Shown one piece after another: positions 1 through 11,304 of a DNA stretch of 64,000 bases. The position numbers were made by a program, and so were the translations under genes. The stretch comes from Mrakia gelida (taxonomy: Eukaryota > Basidiomycota > Tremellomycetes > Cystofilobasidiales > Mrakiaceae), in NCBI GenBank assembly GCA_024345305.1, contig BRON01000011.1, positions 372,001 through 436,000 on the forward strand, given 5' to 3'. A model generated the notes under the pieces. The model was not told where the DNA came from, ran no database searches, and saw only the letters and a program-made list of their open reading frames with translations. The number at the start of each line of letters is the position of its first letter. Within the stretch, counting starts at the first letter, position 1.

Positions 1-95
1 CTCTTGAAGTTGGAGCCTCTCTTCCTTGAGTACAGATCGCCGAAGCAGAACCATCATAGCATGACTTCCAGTATCAAAACCCTGCGACGGCATCA

Positions 96-463
96 TCACG
101 AACGACAGCTCTCGATGGGGGAGTGATCAAAAAGCAAAGGCGAGCGAAGCGGAACCCATCCTGCGATGGCGACTTCCAAGCGAGTTCCCGAGATAACGAA
201 CGCTTCACATGACCATCCAACCTGCAGTTCGATGGCCCTCTGGAGGGACGACAGGGTGGCTGAGAAGACGAGAAGCAAAGTGAGCGACGACGACGACGCA
301 AGAGACGAGACGCCGCCTGACGCGCGACTCAAAGCTGAACTGACCGTCTTTCTCCTCAAGTTTGACTTCGATGTAGGTGAAGGGTGCTGCGAGTACCCAA
401 ATCAGGATCTGTGCTCTCTACGAGCAAGTGAAGAAACAGGTACAGTAAGGTGGTCAATCAGCC
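96..463 (-). other. Possible further exons of the preceding gene
   Basis: Two open pieces on the minus strand read like protein: one containing ILIWVLAAPFTYIEVKLEE and, after an intron-like GTCAGT...CTTCTCAG block, one containing SLQRAIELQVGWSCEAF and ending at a stop at 96. The two pieces join in phase with each other. The link to the upstream exon does not keep phase with the obvious GTGAGG donor, so this is inference only. Confidence 0.3.
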
Positions 464-1056
464 TCACGAGAAAGAAGAAACTCGGGGGTGCGAGATGAAG
501 ACGACTCCGGGACTTGCCTGTTCCTCCTTCGACATCTGTGCTCTGTGCTCAAGATGAGATGACGGAGACGATAGTTTGATACTCCGAAAAGCTTGGAGTG
601 TCTTGCGAAGGCGGATTCGCTGCCTGCTGAGCGCCAGTAAACCTTCCGCTGCGTCGAGCTTACGTCGCTCGACCTCCTCCTCCTCCTCTTCCTCTTCTCC
701 GCTGGAGGTTGAGCTCAAGCTGCCTTCCGGGGAGTAGATATGCAAGGCGAGGAATCTTCAGGAGACGAGGAAGAAAGGGGAGAGGAGGGCGAGCAGTCAG
801 GTGAGCTTCAAGTGACTCCCACGTCACGTCGACGTCCTTGGTTCGAGATCTCGACGACTCACCGAGCAGTGAAAGTAGTGCAAGGGACCATAGGGCCCCT
901 CCAGTGCGAGATGCAGCACTGCTGGATGTCGTGATCTGAAGGGAGGAGTCAGATCTCCTGCGATGAGGAGGAAGAGAAGGAAACAAACTCACCGAGCTCG
1001 AAACACGACGCGTCTCGGAGGTCGAGGCAGGAGGAAGAGGTGTTGCGCGAAGCCAT
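464..1056 (-). CDS. Hypothetical protein, spliced, 3' end uncertain
   Basis: I do not recognise this gene. Three exons chain on the minus strand with good junctions: 1056-993, 935-863 and 755-464, with donors GTGAGT and phases that match. The first ATG used is at 1056, after a pyrimidine-rich leader. The protein starts MASRNTSSSCLDLRDASCF, has a Cys-rich middle (QQCCISHW), then an acidic run of Glu and a basic, helix-forming stretch. The third exon ends at a TGA at 464-466. An open segment with coding character continues downstream (96-463) but I could not join it in frame, so the C-terminus may be longer. It converges with nothing visible to its left. Confidence 0.4.
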
Positions 1057-2066
1057 AGCGTAGAGACAGAGGGAGGGGAGAGCGATATATGTGGTTGGGG
1101 TTGGAAGGAGAGAAGAGAGAAGTAGGCAGCGAGTCGAGCGGATTTCGGCAAGACTGGCTAAGAACGACGAAACGATGTTCAAGGCAACATCAGCCTTGCG
1201 ATATTAGCTTCTGGGGTGATCGAAAGCCGAGCACTCAATTCGCAACATCGTCTCTGTCGTGTGGAGGTTGATTCCACAGCTTGGTTTCGAACAAAGCCCA
1301 CCCGAGCAAAAACGACGATCTTTGAACATTGTTTGGTTAAGTACACGACTGAGGCGATCGCGACGAGACGAGCGCTCTCTCCTGGTCTTCTATCATCTTC
1401 CGAGCGACACATCGAGGCTTCAGAAACTTGCCAAAGCGCTTCTTTCTTCAACGACGATAATAGAAGAGACGAAGCGAAGCGATCGCGGCTGACTCGACGC
1501 GTCCTCCCTCGCGCCTGACGACCCTCGTCTTCGCTTGCTGCGTTTTTCTTTTGCTCAGGTTTCGGGTGGAGAGGTGAAGTTTCTCCAACTCGAGCCGTAT
1601 CTTCTCGGTGCTGTCGAGGGGCTGATCTTGTGCGAGGAGTCGATTCGGTCGTCCACGACGCGTCCTCCTCCCTCTCCCTCCTCTCTCCCTCCCTCTCCCT
1701 CCTCTCCCTCTCCCCCCTTCTTTCCCCTCTCTCCCTCCCATCCTTTCCCAACCAACCACACGAACCAGATCAGAGAAACACAGACATAGCAGAATCCGAG
1801 TCGAGTCGAGTCTAGAGAAGATAAAGAGCCGAGAACTGAAAGCACGACGAGACGAGAACGAACGAAAGCAAAGTAGCAGAAGAAGGAGAGAGTCGAGCGA
1901 AAGCGAAGAGGGAAAGAGTCCAAAGTAAAGCAAAGAGAGAGAGGAGAACGAAGCAAAGTAGCAGAGAGTAAGAGCGAGACGGGAGAGGACGAGCAAAAAC
2001 GAAGAGAAAGAGTCCGGAAGCAAAGTACGACCAGGTTTAATAAGGTACAGATCCAGCTCCACGCCT
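1057..2066. other. Intergenic, purine/pyrimidine-skewed
   Basis: No gene supported. It holds a long CCCTCTCC-type pyrimidine tract near 1670-1740 and a purine-rich stretch (about 1790-2035) made of imperfect GAAGCAAAGTAGCAGA-like and GAGTCGAGTCGAG repeats just beyond the 3' end of HD1. Two GACGCGTC palindromes lie at 1496 and 1657. Confidence 0.5.
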
Positions 2067-5000
2067 CTACGCCTCAAACCCCAACTCCCTCGCCTCCCTA
2101 TCCAACTCCTCCCGTTCCAACCTCAGCCTCTCCTTCTTCGCCATGAAAACCTCCCTCTTCTGTCTCGCCGCCATCTCGTCCCCACTCTCGTTCGAGAGCG
2201 AAGACCCAAGGCTCCCACTTGAATCCTTCCTCGCGTGGGACATCGAAGTCCTCTCGGGTTGGGGTTGGGGTTGAGCTTGAGTTTGTTGGTGTTGGTAAGC
2301 CGGAGGGGGAGGAGCATGCGTCGGGATCCCTCTTCCACCCGTCGCTCCCTGATCGAAGTAGGTTGCGTTCTGGTCTGTGAACCCGATGGGTGGGGAGAGG
2401 ACAGAGTGATTCCCGTTTCCGTTTACTCCGTTGTAGGAGAGCGAACGCTGCGAAGAGGAGTTGGGGTGGGCAGCGTGAGAGGGTTGAGGTTGAGGTTGAG
2501 TGACGGCTCGTTTCTTCTTTGGACGCGAGATGGAGGGGATGGTTTCGGAGTGAGGGTTGTGTTGGAGGGGTTGGTGGTTGTAGAGAGGTTGCTGATGTCG
2601 AGAGGAAGAAGGGTAGCGAGCCGAGGAGGGAGGAGGAGGGTGGGAGTAGTAGTTCGAGTTCGAGGAGGAGGAGGACGCGTCGTTGGGGTGATGAGGAGGA
2701 GGGTAGGGTTGTTGGGAGTAGCGATCTCGTTCGTCGTCGTAGTACTGCTGAGGAAGGTAGGTCTGCTGGTACATCGAAGAGGACGCCGAGGAGGAGGCGT
2801 AGGGTTGGTAGGGAGGTTGGTGGTGAGGAGGTTGGAGACGAGGTTGGGAGGAGTAGGTCTGCTGAGGAGGGTAGGCGTCGTAGGAGGAGGAGGAATCCGA
2901 AGCGTGACGAGGGTGAGAGGAGGGACCAGCGGAGTAGTAGGAATGGTGTTGCTGGGGAGGAGGAGGTTGGTAGCGGTCGTAGGAGAACTCGTCGTCGCGT
3001 CGAGCTGAAGTTCGTCGCGTCGGAGAGACTTGATGTCCGAAGTCGAGGTCCTCGGGCGTGGGAGGGAGAGGAGCACCGCTCGAGCCTGATCCTCCTAAGA
3101 CGATCCTGAGGGACGACGAAGCCGACGAGGAGCGGACGTGCTGCTGTTGCTGCTGGTGCTGAAGTTGAGGGGAGCCAGTCGACGACCAGTCGGGCTGCTC
3201 TGCGACGGCGATTCCTCTCGAGTTGGACGTTCGACGGATGGGAGCGATGATCCTCGAGGAGTGGCCGAGTTGCTGAGGTTGTTGGGTGATGATGGGATGA
3301 GCGTAGGGAGATTCCTCGACTGGGGAGACGTGATTCTCGGGCGAGTGACCGTCGCACGAGGAGAGGGGAGTGAGGGCTTCCTCCGAGAAGGCGAACGACG
3401 CGGAGGTGGAGGTGGAGTTGTTGGAAGATTTCCTGATGGTATCGGCTGCTGACTGAAGGGAAGAGGGGAGGAAGGACCCGCCTTCGACTCGACCTCGCTT
3501 CGATCCTCGTCCTCCGAGACCGAGAGACGCGTCGACGTCGTCCTCCTCGTCCAATTCGTCGAACTCCCCAGACGCCTTCCTCTTCAACCCTCCGCTCTCC
3601 CACTCTCCTCCTGCTCCCTCGTAGACCTTGAACTCCTCAGGCTCCTCCTCCTCGTCGTCCTCCTCTCCCTGCCCATCCTCTCCCTCTCCGTCGTCTCCTC
3701 CGTCCTCATCCTCGTCCCACTCGTCGTCCGGAACGTGCTTCCCAGCCTCGAGTCCGTCCTCGATGACGGTGATCATGTAGTCTCGAACTCGCTCCTGACC
3801 TCGCTCGTCGATGTATCCTTGGGTCCTGTTGAGCTCCTCCACGACGTCGGCGGGCATCGTCGCCTGAGTGGTGGGGTCCGAGAAGTTGGTGACGAGCGAG
3901 ACCATGAGTTTCGAATCGGACGAAGCGAACTTTTGTTGAGCGGCTGTCCATCCCTGTATACGAGCGAAGCAACGGGAAGAAAGGGAGAGTCAGTACGTTG
4001 CTTGTCTCAGCGAGCGAGAAAGAGTTCGGGAGAAAGAGGCGTGGCGAAAAAGAGGAACGAGCGAGGAGGGGAAGGGAGGGAAGAGCGAGCTCGCGAAGGC
4101 AAACGACCAAACTCAAGCTCGAAGGAGAGACAGGTATACGTACAGATCTGCGGCGCATGTTTGTAAACCTACGAGGAGAGAACAAAAGAACGAGGGTCAG
4201 CTCATCTGGGCGAGAGGAGGGAGGTTCGAGAGCCCTTTCTTCCTCCATCCTCCGACGAAAGAGAAGAGGACGAGGGAGGAGTCGAGAACATGAAACGCGA
4301 GACTCACCAGAGGTTGATCGAGTTCAAAGGAAGACCCTTCGCAGCGGCGAGTTCCTTCTTCTGAACCGAGGTAGGGAAGGGATGAGCCATGTTCTGAAGA
4401 GAGACGAAAACGACCGAGGAAGGAGGAAGGAGAGGGGAAGAAAGGGTCAGCTCGCTCGAGAGTCGGAGAAGGTCGAGCTCATCTTCGAACAAAGGGAAGC
4501 TCTTCCTCCACCTCCCTCCCGCGATTCTATAGTACTCACTGCGAGGAACCAGTCTCGAAGATGTCTGAAGTTGGCCGGGTTCTCTGGCCCTGTCTTCTTG
4601 TTGTTGTTGTTCTTTGGGGAGTTGTCCGAGTCTGAGTCGCCTTCTGAACCCGAGTCGTTCGAGTGGTGGGACCGAGAGTGAGGATGGAGGTGGGTAGGAG
4701 GAGAGGTGGGAGTAGGAGAGCGTTGGATGGGACCAGTGGAGTGGGAGTGAGGTTGAGAGCAGGAGGCTGTAGGAACAAGGGAAGGAGGTCAGGGAAGGGA
4801 AGACGAGATGGGATGGGATGAAAGGGAGGAGCGAGACGAACCAGAGCAATCGTCTTCTCCGGCAAGAGCAGCGTCGACCTGAGCGCCGAACGTCGTAGAA
4901 CTGTTGGACGTAGACGTGTCCAGCTCGTCGAAGCTTGATGCCAGTTTCTCCAGGGTTGCAGAAATCTGAGCTCCCAGTCGCTGGTCTTCGAGGGAAAGCT

Positions 5001-5133
5001 TCCCCACCCTGCTCAAAGCCTCCATGTCCTCGAAGAGGGCTCCAAAATCCTTGTTGAAAGCATCGACAGAGTCGTTTTTGGCGGCGACAAGAAAGGCGGC
5101 GACTGATCCTAGTAGACGCTCTGTGATGGACAT
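2067..5133 (-). CDS. HD1: Mating-type homeodomain transcription factor HD1
   Basis: This is the HD1 (TALE-like) partner of a basidiomycete mating-type homeodomain pair. HD1 and HD2 proteins from different alleles are known to dimerise and switch on the post-mating programme. Five exons join in phase to about 838 residues: 5133-4842, 4766-4540, 4393-4308, 4168-4144 (25 bases) and 3953-2067. The homeodomain is spread over exons 2 to 5. It reads LRDWFLANMAHPFPTSVQKK, then a leucine-rich helix, then the recognition helix WFTNMRRRSGW with the invariant W, F, N and R. The N-terminal 100 residues form a helical specificity region. The C-terminus is a long Ser/Gln/Pro/Tyr/His-rich low-complexity tail with an acidic Asp/Glu block near 3600-3720. 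I chose the ATG at 5133 (MSITERLLGS); an in-frame ATG at 5187 is possible. It is transcribed away from HD2. Confidence 0.9.
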
Positions 5134-5280
5134 TTCTAGGTGGTGGTTGAGGGCAGAGGGAGCAGTCGAACAAAGGCGCGGTTTCATCGCTTCCCCTGAG
5201 TGTCAAAGGGAGCGATGGGCGAAGGGAGGCGCAGAAACAAGCCCTTCGCTGCCTCCTCCTTCTTCTCCCAAACCACCACC
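5134..5280. promoter_or_regulatory. HD1/HD2 bidirectional promoter
   Basis: 147 bases separate the two chosen start codons of HD1 and HD2, so both promoters and both 5' leaders must fit here. The Kozak-like ACCACCACC directly before the HD2 ATG supports that start. Confidence 0.6.
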
Positions 5281-7585
5281 ATGTCCTCTCTCAGCAACAT
5301 CTTGAGTCTCGCTCGTCAGCTCAAAGAAACCGTCGGACCACCTCAGCCTCGTTCATCCCCCTCGCCATCGTCCCTCCCTCCCATACCTCCTCTCCACCTT
5401 GCACCCCCTCACGACATCGTCCGCCCTCTCCTGCAGCTTGGAGTTGCACCAGCGCTCTCGTCTTTGCTCTCCGAGGACTACATCAAGCATGCATCGCAAG
5501 CACGGAATGCTATCCTCTCTGCGTACGACGAGATGACGGTCAAACTTCGACGAGGCGGGATCGCTTCTTGTCTTCCCGCCGAGGAGCAGAGCTCTTTCCT
5601 CCTTGGCCAGGACTCGTCCGTTCTACGGATGTTCCAGACGCGATACCAGCAGCAACTTCATCATCTGGAGCAGTCTGTCCTGAAGCAGGTCTCTCGTCGT
5701 CGTCGCCACTTCAACCAGGTCCAGAAACGACAGCAGCAGTATCGACACTCGACTCGCAAAGGGTTCGCAAAGGTACGTCCCCATCCTCCTCCCTTAGCTT
5801 CCCTTTGTTCTCGTCTCGGATTTCTGACTTCTCATCTCGTTATCTCCTATCAGAAATCGGTTGAAGTCCTTCGCAAGGTACGTCTCATCACTCCTCTCGC
5901 TTTTCCGCTTCTTTTTCCCTTTGATGAGCTCGGTCCAAAGTCGAAGAGACGAAGCTGACCTCCTCCACGTTCGCCCTTCCCTTCCTTCCCTTCCCTTCTC
6001 CTTCCTCGCTCTCTCAGATCTACCTCGTCGAATCCTACCCCAACATCGCCGAGCTGAGAGTTATCGCTGAGCACATCGGAATGGACTACAAGCAGACTCG
6101 TGTATGGGTGAGTCGTCTTCCTCCCTTCTCTCGACCTTCTCTCTCGCGATCGAATCGACTCTCGCGCGCGCCTGCCTCCGGTTTCCCTTTGATGCTAACT
6201 CGCTCCTCCTCTTTTCCCTTTCATCCTCCTCCCTCCCTTTCACCCATCGCTTCCTTTCTCTTCCCTCGCTCGTCCCTCCCTCTCAGTTCCAAAATCGACG
6301 AAACAGGAAGAAGCGCTCGAAGCGTGGAATCCACGAGGACAATCGAATCGCCAAACTCTCCGGTCTGCCTCCTCCCAATCCTTCTCGCATCACCAAACGA
6401 ACCATCCAGCAGAGAAAGGAGAACGCCATCCTTCGAGCTTCCTCCTCCCCTCAGCTTGTCAAGAAGCTCCCCGTCAAGCTCGCCGCTCTCAACATCAAGA
6501 AAGGAGGAGCCAAGTCGTCGGCGGCTGCGACGAGGAGAAGGCTGGAGTTGCAGGAGCAGAGGGAGAGGGAGGATAGGGAGTTGGAGATGCAGCAGCAGAT
6601 GGGTTTGGTCTCGATGGAGCCGGTGGACGACGTCGAGGATATGGAGACGGGTAGCGGAGGAGCGGAGGCGAGGCAGGGGATGGAGGGATTCCAGAGCTTC
6701 TCGTTCACCTACAACGTCCAACCTCCCTCTTCCCTCTCGCCCAACCCTCGCGCTTCCCACCCTTCCTCTCAACACTCCTACTCCTCTCACTCCCAGCCTC
6801 AACGTCACTACTCCAACGAGCAACAGCCATCCTACTCGTCGTCGTCGTCCTACCATCCCTCTTCCAACAACTCGCCCACCTACCCTCCCTACTCCTCCTC
6901 TTCCTCGTCGCAAGACTACTACGCGTCTCAACAACCTTCTCACCACTCCTCCCACCACCCTCACCACTCCCAATCCCACCACCAGTACCCTTCCTCCTCA
7001 TCCCAACACTCCCTCCCTCTCCAACCCCCTCCCCTCCACCCCTCCTCCTACCCCCCCGCTCCTGTCGAGCTCCTCAAAAACCTCTGGGACATCGCCTCCG
7101 TCGACCCTCTCTCCTCCTACGAAACCTTCGCTCGAGCACCAGCCGTCCCCTCCGAAGGTCTCTCCTTCATCACCCCCTTGCCCTCCGACCACCTCCATCA
7201 CCACTCCTCCTCCTCGCACCACAACTACACCCTCCTCGTCGAACCCCCTTGGTACGTCGTCCTCCCTGCCATGGACTCGTCCAGCCCCGTCGTCGCTACG
7301 GGTGGGGAACAAGCTCAGCAACAAGGAGGGTGGGGAGAGTTGATCGATGAGACGCGACGAGAGGGAGGAGTCGAGGAGGTGGGAGCGTACGATTACTCGC
7401 ACCTCCTCATGGGAGAGGATCTGGGTGGAGGAGGGATGCCGACGCCGGCGGGAGCGATCAACGGGTATCTTCCTCTGAACGGCAACGGCGGGGAGAGTAC
7501 GTTCATGGTCGATCAGATGTTCGAGCAGTTTGAGGAGGGAGGGATGTTGAGTTTCGTGGTTCCGGAGGCGGCTAGTAGTTGGTAG
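5281..7585 (+). CDS. HD2: Mating-type homeodomain transcription factor HD2
   Basis: This is the HD2 partner of the mating-type pair. Four exons join in phase to 634 residues: 5281-5772, 5854-5877 (24 bases), 6018-6107 and 6287-7585. The homeodomain crosses all three introns. It contains KSVEVLRK, YPNIAELRVIAEHIGMDYKQ and then the recognition helix VWFQNRRNRKKRS, which has the canonical HD2 W-F-x-N-x-R core and a basic nuclear-localisation-like tail. The N-terminal 160 residues are mostly helical and variable, as expected of the self/non-self dimerisation region. The C-terminal 350 residues are rich in Ser, His, Pro, Tyr and Gln. An upstream in-frame ATG at 5200 exists, but the ATG at 5281 has the better context and avoids extending towards HD1. 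No pheromone or receptor gene is visible in the window. Confidence 0.9.
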
Positions 7586-8373
7586 ATCAAACCCACATGG
7601 ACTCTTAATCTTACTCTTGTTCGGTTCGGTTCGCTTTTTTTCTCGTTCGTTTTTGGTCCGGTTCGGTTTCGTCTTTCGTCTTCTCCCTCTGTTTTCCCTC
7701 TCGTCCCTCTCCGTCTCGTCTCTGTTGCCCCCTCTCTCGTTATACCTTTGCGCGCCTCGTCTTTTTATTGACTCGTCTCCATACACCCATCTCCTCCATC
7801 TCGTCCTCAAACATCCATCTCCATCTCTCGTTATACCTCGTTCCAACCCACCCTCCCCTCGACTCGAATCAACTCCACCCTCCCCACCCTCGCCCGTCTC
7901 GCTCTCGTTTCTTTTGCTTAGGGAATCCCTTTAAGTAGTGGCGTTCCTTACATACTTCTCGTTCTTCGTCTTTTCTCTCTCTCCCTTCTGGCTCGTCTTG
8001 CGCTTTGCTTTGTCTGTTCTTTTTGCCTTCGTGTGTCGTGCGTTCGTGGTTCGGTTCGTTTTTCGTCTTTCGTCTTTCTTTTGGCTTGGTCTTCGTTCCC
8101 CAGATGTGTGCGCTCGGTTCGGTTGCTTATATGAAGAAGTGCTGCCTCGAACTCCTTCTTGATCTGAAAGAGCGAAGGAAGAGGGATGAAGAAGGGGCGA
8201 GGTCGAGACGCGTCGACTCGACTCGACTAGACTCGCGCGAGCCGCTTTCGAACGAGAAAAGCGCAAGCACATAGAGAAACTGACGACAAAGATGAAGTCC
8301 ATAAACCCAAACCACCTTCCTCCTCTCCCCCAAACCCAACCGTCCCAACCCCTCCCCTCCTCACCTCACCCCC
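7586..8373. other. Intergenic between two 3' ends
   Basis: T- and C-rich sequence after HD2, with many TTCGTTTTT/TTCGGTTCGG runs. No coding exon or RNA gene is supported. A GACGCGTC palindrome embedded in GAGACGCGTCGACTCGACTCG lies near 8205. Both flanking genes end here. Confidence 0.5.
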
Positions 8374-11087
8374 TCACCCAGAGCTCGCGCTCAAATCACC
8401 CACCACCCTCTCCCTAACCCTCCTCCAAACCCCCTCCACATCCACCACCTTCTCATGCTGGATGACCTCGTACCGATGTCCCATCTGGGCAGCCATGTTG
8501 TGGAAGTGGAAGTTCCCCGTCACACTGTCGGCTTGAAGTTCGAACAAGGAAGCGTGCCCTGGAGGGAGGAAGAGCGAGAGACCGAGAGCGCCGCCGTGGA
8601 GGGAGAGGAGGATGGTGGTGCTGTGAAGGTGGGTTGGGAGGGGGGTGGGAGGGTTGAGGGTTGGGTGGGTGGGGAGAGCAGGGGAGGGGAGGAGAGGGAA
8701 GAGGAGAGGAGGGTTAGTTTGGGAGGGAGGGAGGGGAGAGGTAAACGCGACGACTCACTGTCCAACGAAATCGAGTTGAGTATCGAGGGCGTGAGCTACT
8801 GGGTCTGCGATACGTCATATATCAAACGGAGAGCAAGATCAGCAGCCGTCTCGAAAGAGGGGGAGAAGAGCGAAAGGAAACGAAACGCGTTCCCTCGTTC
8901 GCTCGCTCGACGTCGCGACTGAACTCACCAATAGTCCCAAACCTAACCTCCCTCCTCCCCAGATCCTCCTCCCCAACACCCCACCGTTCCGGCTCCTCCT
9001 CCGAATCATAAAACCCACACCTCGTCCCCCCCTTCTCGCCCTTCTCCTCGCACAGCTCCTTCAGACCACGTCGAATCCGGTCGACGAGCTCGGGCTCGTT
9101 CTCGATGTGACGGGTTTCGCGCCAGGAGGACCAGTCGGCGGCAGATTTGGCTTTGGCTTCCCTGTGAGAGCGAAGGGAATGAAAGGGAGGGTTAGAGAGT
9201 GAGAGGGAGGGAAGGAGAGACGGGAGGAAAGGAAAGAGGGAAGGGAGGGAAAGGGAGGATGCGCCACGAACATCTGAGCTCTCGAAAGCCAAAGGACGTT
9301 GATGGGTCGACGCGTTCGAGGAGAGCCTGTTCGAGAGGGTGGTGGGTTGGGAGAGAGACCGAAGAGGTGGCGGTAGTAGTGGGAGGATCCCCAGGTTAGG
9401 GAGGCGGCGCAGGAGTAGCTGGTTGAGCGAACGAAGATGCGAAGGACGGGAAATCAGCGAACGGACAGGAGAAGACGAGGACGGGGAGGGACGCGACAAA
9501 CGATTTCCCGACTCCCGTGGCTGAAAGAAGAGACGCCCCAGCGCCGATAGAGTGGATGGCTTTGGAAACTGAGAAAAGACGAAGGAAGGGAGAGAGTCAA
9601 ACGAGAGAACAAGACGCGGAGGGAGGGAGGGAAAGAGGACGAACGACAAGTCTGATCTTGGAAAGGGTCGAGCGATAAACGACGAGGAGGGTAGGCTCCG
9701 ATTCGATCCCAGAGAGACGTGAAGTGGTTTTTCTCGAGCTCGTAATCGTCCTTGAAAACGACCTGAAGTCGAGCTCCTTCATGACCGAGGGACGGATCCT
9801 CCAGCGACGCGAGGACGAGAGCGAGGAAGGTCGTGACGAGATCTTCGGCGACGTGGAACTGGGGAGGGAAGAAAACGGCCAGTGAGATTGAGATCTACCG
9901 AGAGAGGATGACGGAAGGCAGACTCACTGGATTCCACTGCAACACGAATTGAAAGGCAAGACGCGTCGAAGTCAGCGAACAGCCTCTCTTCGGCCTTTTT
10001 CCGCTCTCCCGACTCACCTGATCTTGCCGCCCTATCACCAAAACCGTGTGATCTACCTTCCCACCCTTACACCCCGTCTCCGACTCGTCCATCACCACCT
10101 CCGAACCCAAAAAACCCTCGCCGGTCATGTCCCCTCGCAGCATCTCTCCCTGCTCCGTCAACTCGCAACTCCTCGTCCTGAAGCGATGTCCCTTGTCGGC
10201 GTAGGCGGTGAGGGACGAAGAGAAGCAGTAGGCTGTAGGGTAGGGCCACCACTTGATCGAGGAAGAGTAGTAGTTGTGCATGCAGGAGATCGAGGAGGAC
10301 GAGGAGGTTTGAGGAGTGCAGAAGTCGAGAGTCGTGGAGTTGTAGGCTCTGAGAGTCAAACAGAGCGAGCAGTATATATCAGCAACCATAAAAGATACCC
10401 TCAAGCTCGCTTCGAAGCAGCAAAAACTCACAGAGCCATCGGGAAACCCATCTGACCGTTGCACGTGTTGAGCTTTCGAGCTGCGATCTCGTTTTCTGCG
10501 AGATGTAGGAAGTGCTGGACCGTTCGAACTGGGTTGAGATCCTTGAAGTGACCTCCGAGAGCTATCGGTATTGGAGGAGAACCTGCCAGAAAGCAAGAGA
10601 AGAAGAAGGGAGGTCAGCTTCCAGTTCGCGAGCTTCGCTCCCCCTTCGACGCAGCTTCGCAGCTTCCTCCCTCCATCCCAGCTCTCCTTCGATGAGCTCC
10701 GGCTCAGAGAGCTAACAGAGTCTTCCTCAGCCTCTATAGTAACCCCTAGAGCATACAACCCGACGATCAAGCTCAGCTTCCAAGAGAGAAGCCGGACTCA
10801 CTGCTCTCCTCCTCAAGGTCAACCCACTTGGTCCCGTTGCTCCCTTGAGCTTCCCACCACTCCCCAACCCCCGCCGTTCCTCGACTACCTCCTCCGACCT
10901 TCCCTACGAGCGTATTTCCCATGATGGAGAAGTAATGGAGCATGAAGATGATCGCTAGGCTCATGAAAACGGTCTGAAGGGGTTTCGCTCGAGCCGACGA
11001 GCTCACCGTCCGGAGGAGAGCGAGTGCTTTTGGACGACGCTCGTGCAGCAACGAGGTAGGGAGGAGAGCGTAGGCTTGAGGAGCCAT
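8374..11087 (-). CDS. Type II membrane glycosyltransferase, GT61-like
   Basis: Probable Golgi glycosyltransferase of the GT61/DUF563 (EOGT/xylosyltransferase) type. The start is at 11087 (MAPQAYALL). About 40 residues in there is one signal-anchor helix (FMSLAIIFMLHYFSIMG), giving a type II topology. Downstream pieces chain in phase: GGHFKDLNPVRTVQHFLHLA, the Cys-containing region around CMHNYYSSSIKWWPYP, a 9-base exon at 9936-9928 encoding WNP, then FHVAEDLVTTFLALVLASLE. The decisive part is the C-terminal LSLHGGALGLSLFLPPG followed by FELQ and NMAAQMGHRYEV, the GT61 hallmark: the family normally has a G-x-H-G-A-x-L motif then LPPG and ELQ. A proline/serine-rich insert is encoded around 9270-9560. 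One junction there uses a weak donor. The donor sugar and acceptor cannot be read from sequence. It is divergent from family gene A, 217 bases away. Confidence 0.8.
9928..9936 (-). other. 9-base coding microexon (GT61 gene)
   Basis: TGGAATCCA between a GCAG acceptor and a GTGAGT donor. It adds WNP between GRQDQ and FHVAEDL in the glycosyltransferase. The phase is zero on both sides. Confidence 0.6.
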
Positions 11088-11304
11088 CCTGAAAGAGGGG
11101 ATAGAGCCAGTTGAGTCAGAGAAGGGAGATTTGGCTGAGAGGAAGGAGGGGAGGAGGAGCGTGTTGAGGGAAGGAAGGAAGGTCCTGCGAAACCTTGCCC
11201 CTTTCTCTCTTTCTGTCACTCGATTCGTGTTCTCCCATAGACCACGACCTCGCTTCTCGTGTTCTTCCCTTTCTCTTCCACTTCATCTCGAGTCTCTCCC
11301 GGCC

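Noticed and set aside
2098..3603. Long open frames overlapping HD1 in other frames and on the opposite strand
   Set aside because: They are shadows of the Ser/Pro/Gln-rich HD1 exon: GC-rich low-complexity coding leaves other frames open. No splice chain or motif supports them.
8401..8450. CCCTAACCC-like runs suggestive of telomere repeat
   Set aside because: Only one or two partial units within a generally C-rich coding end; no tandem array.
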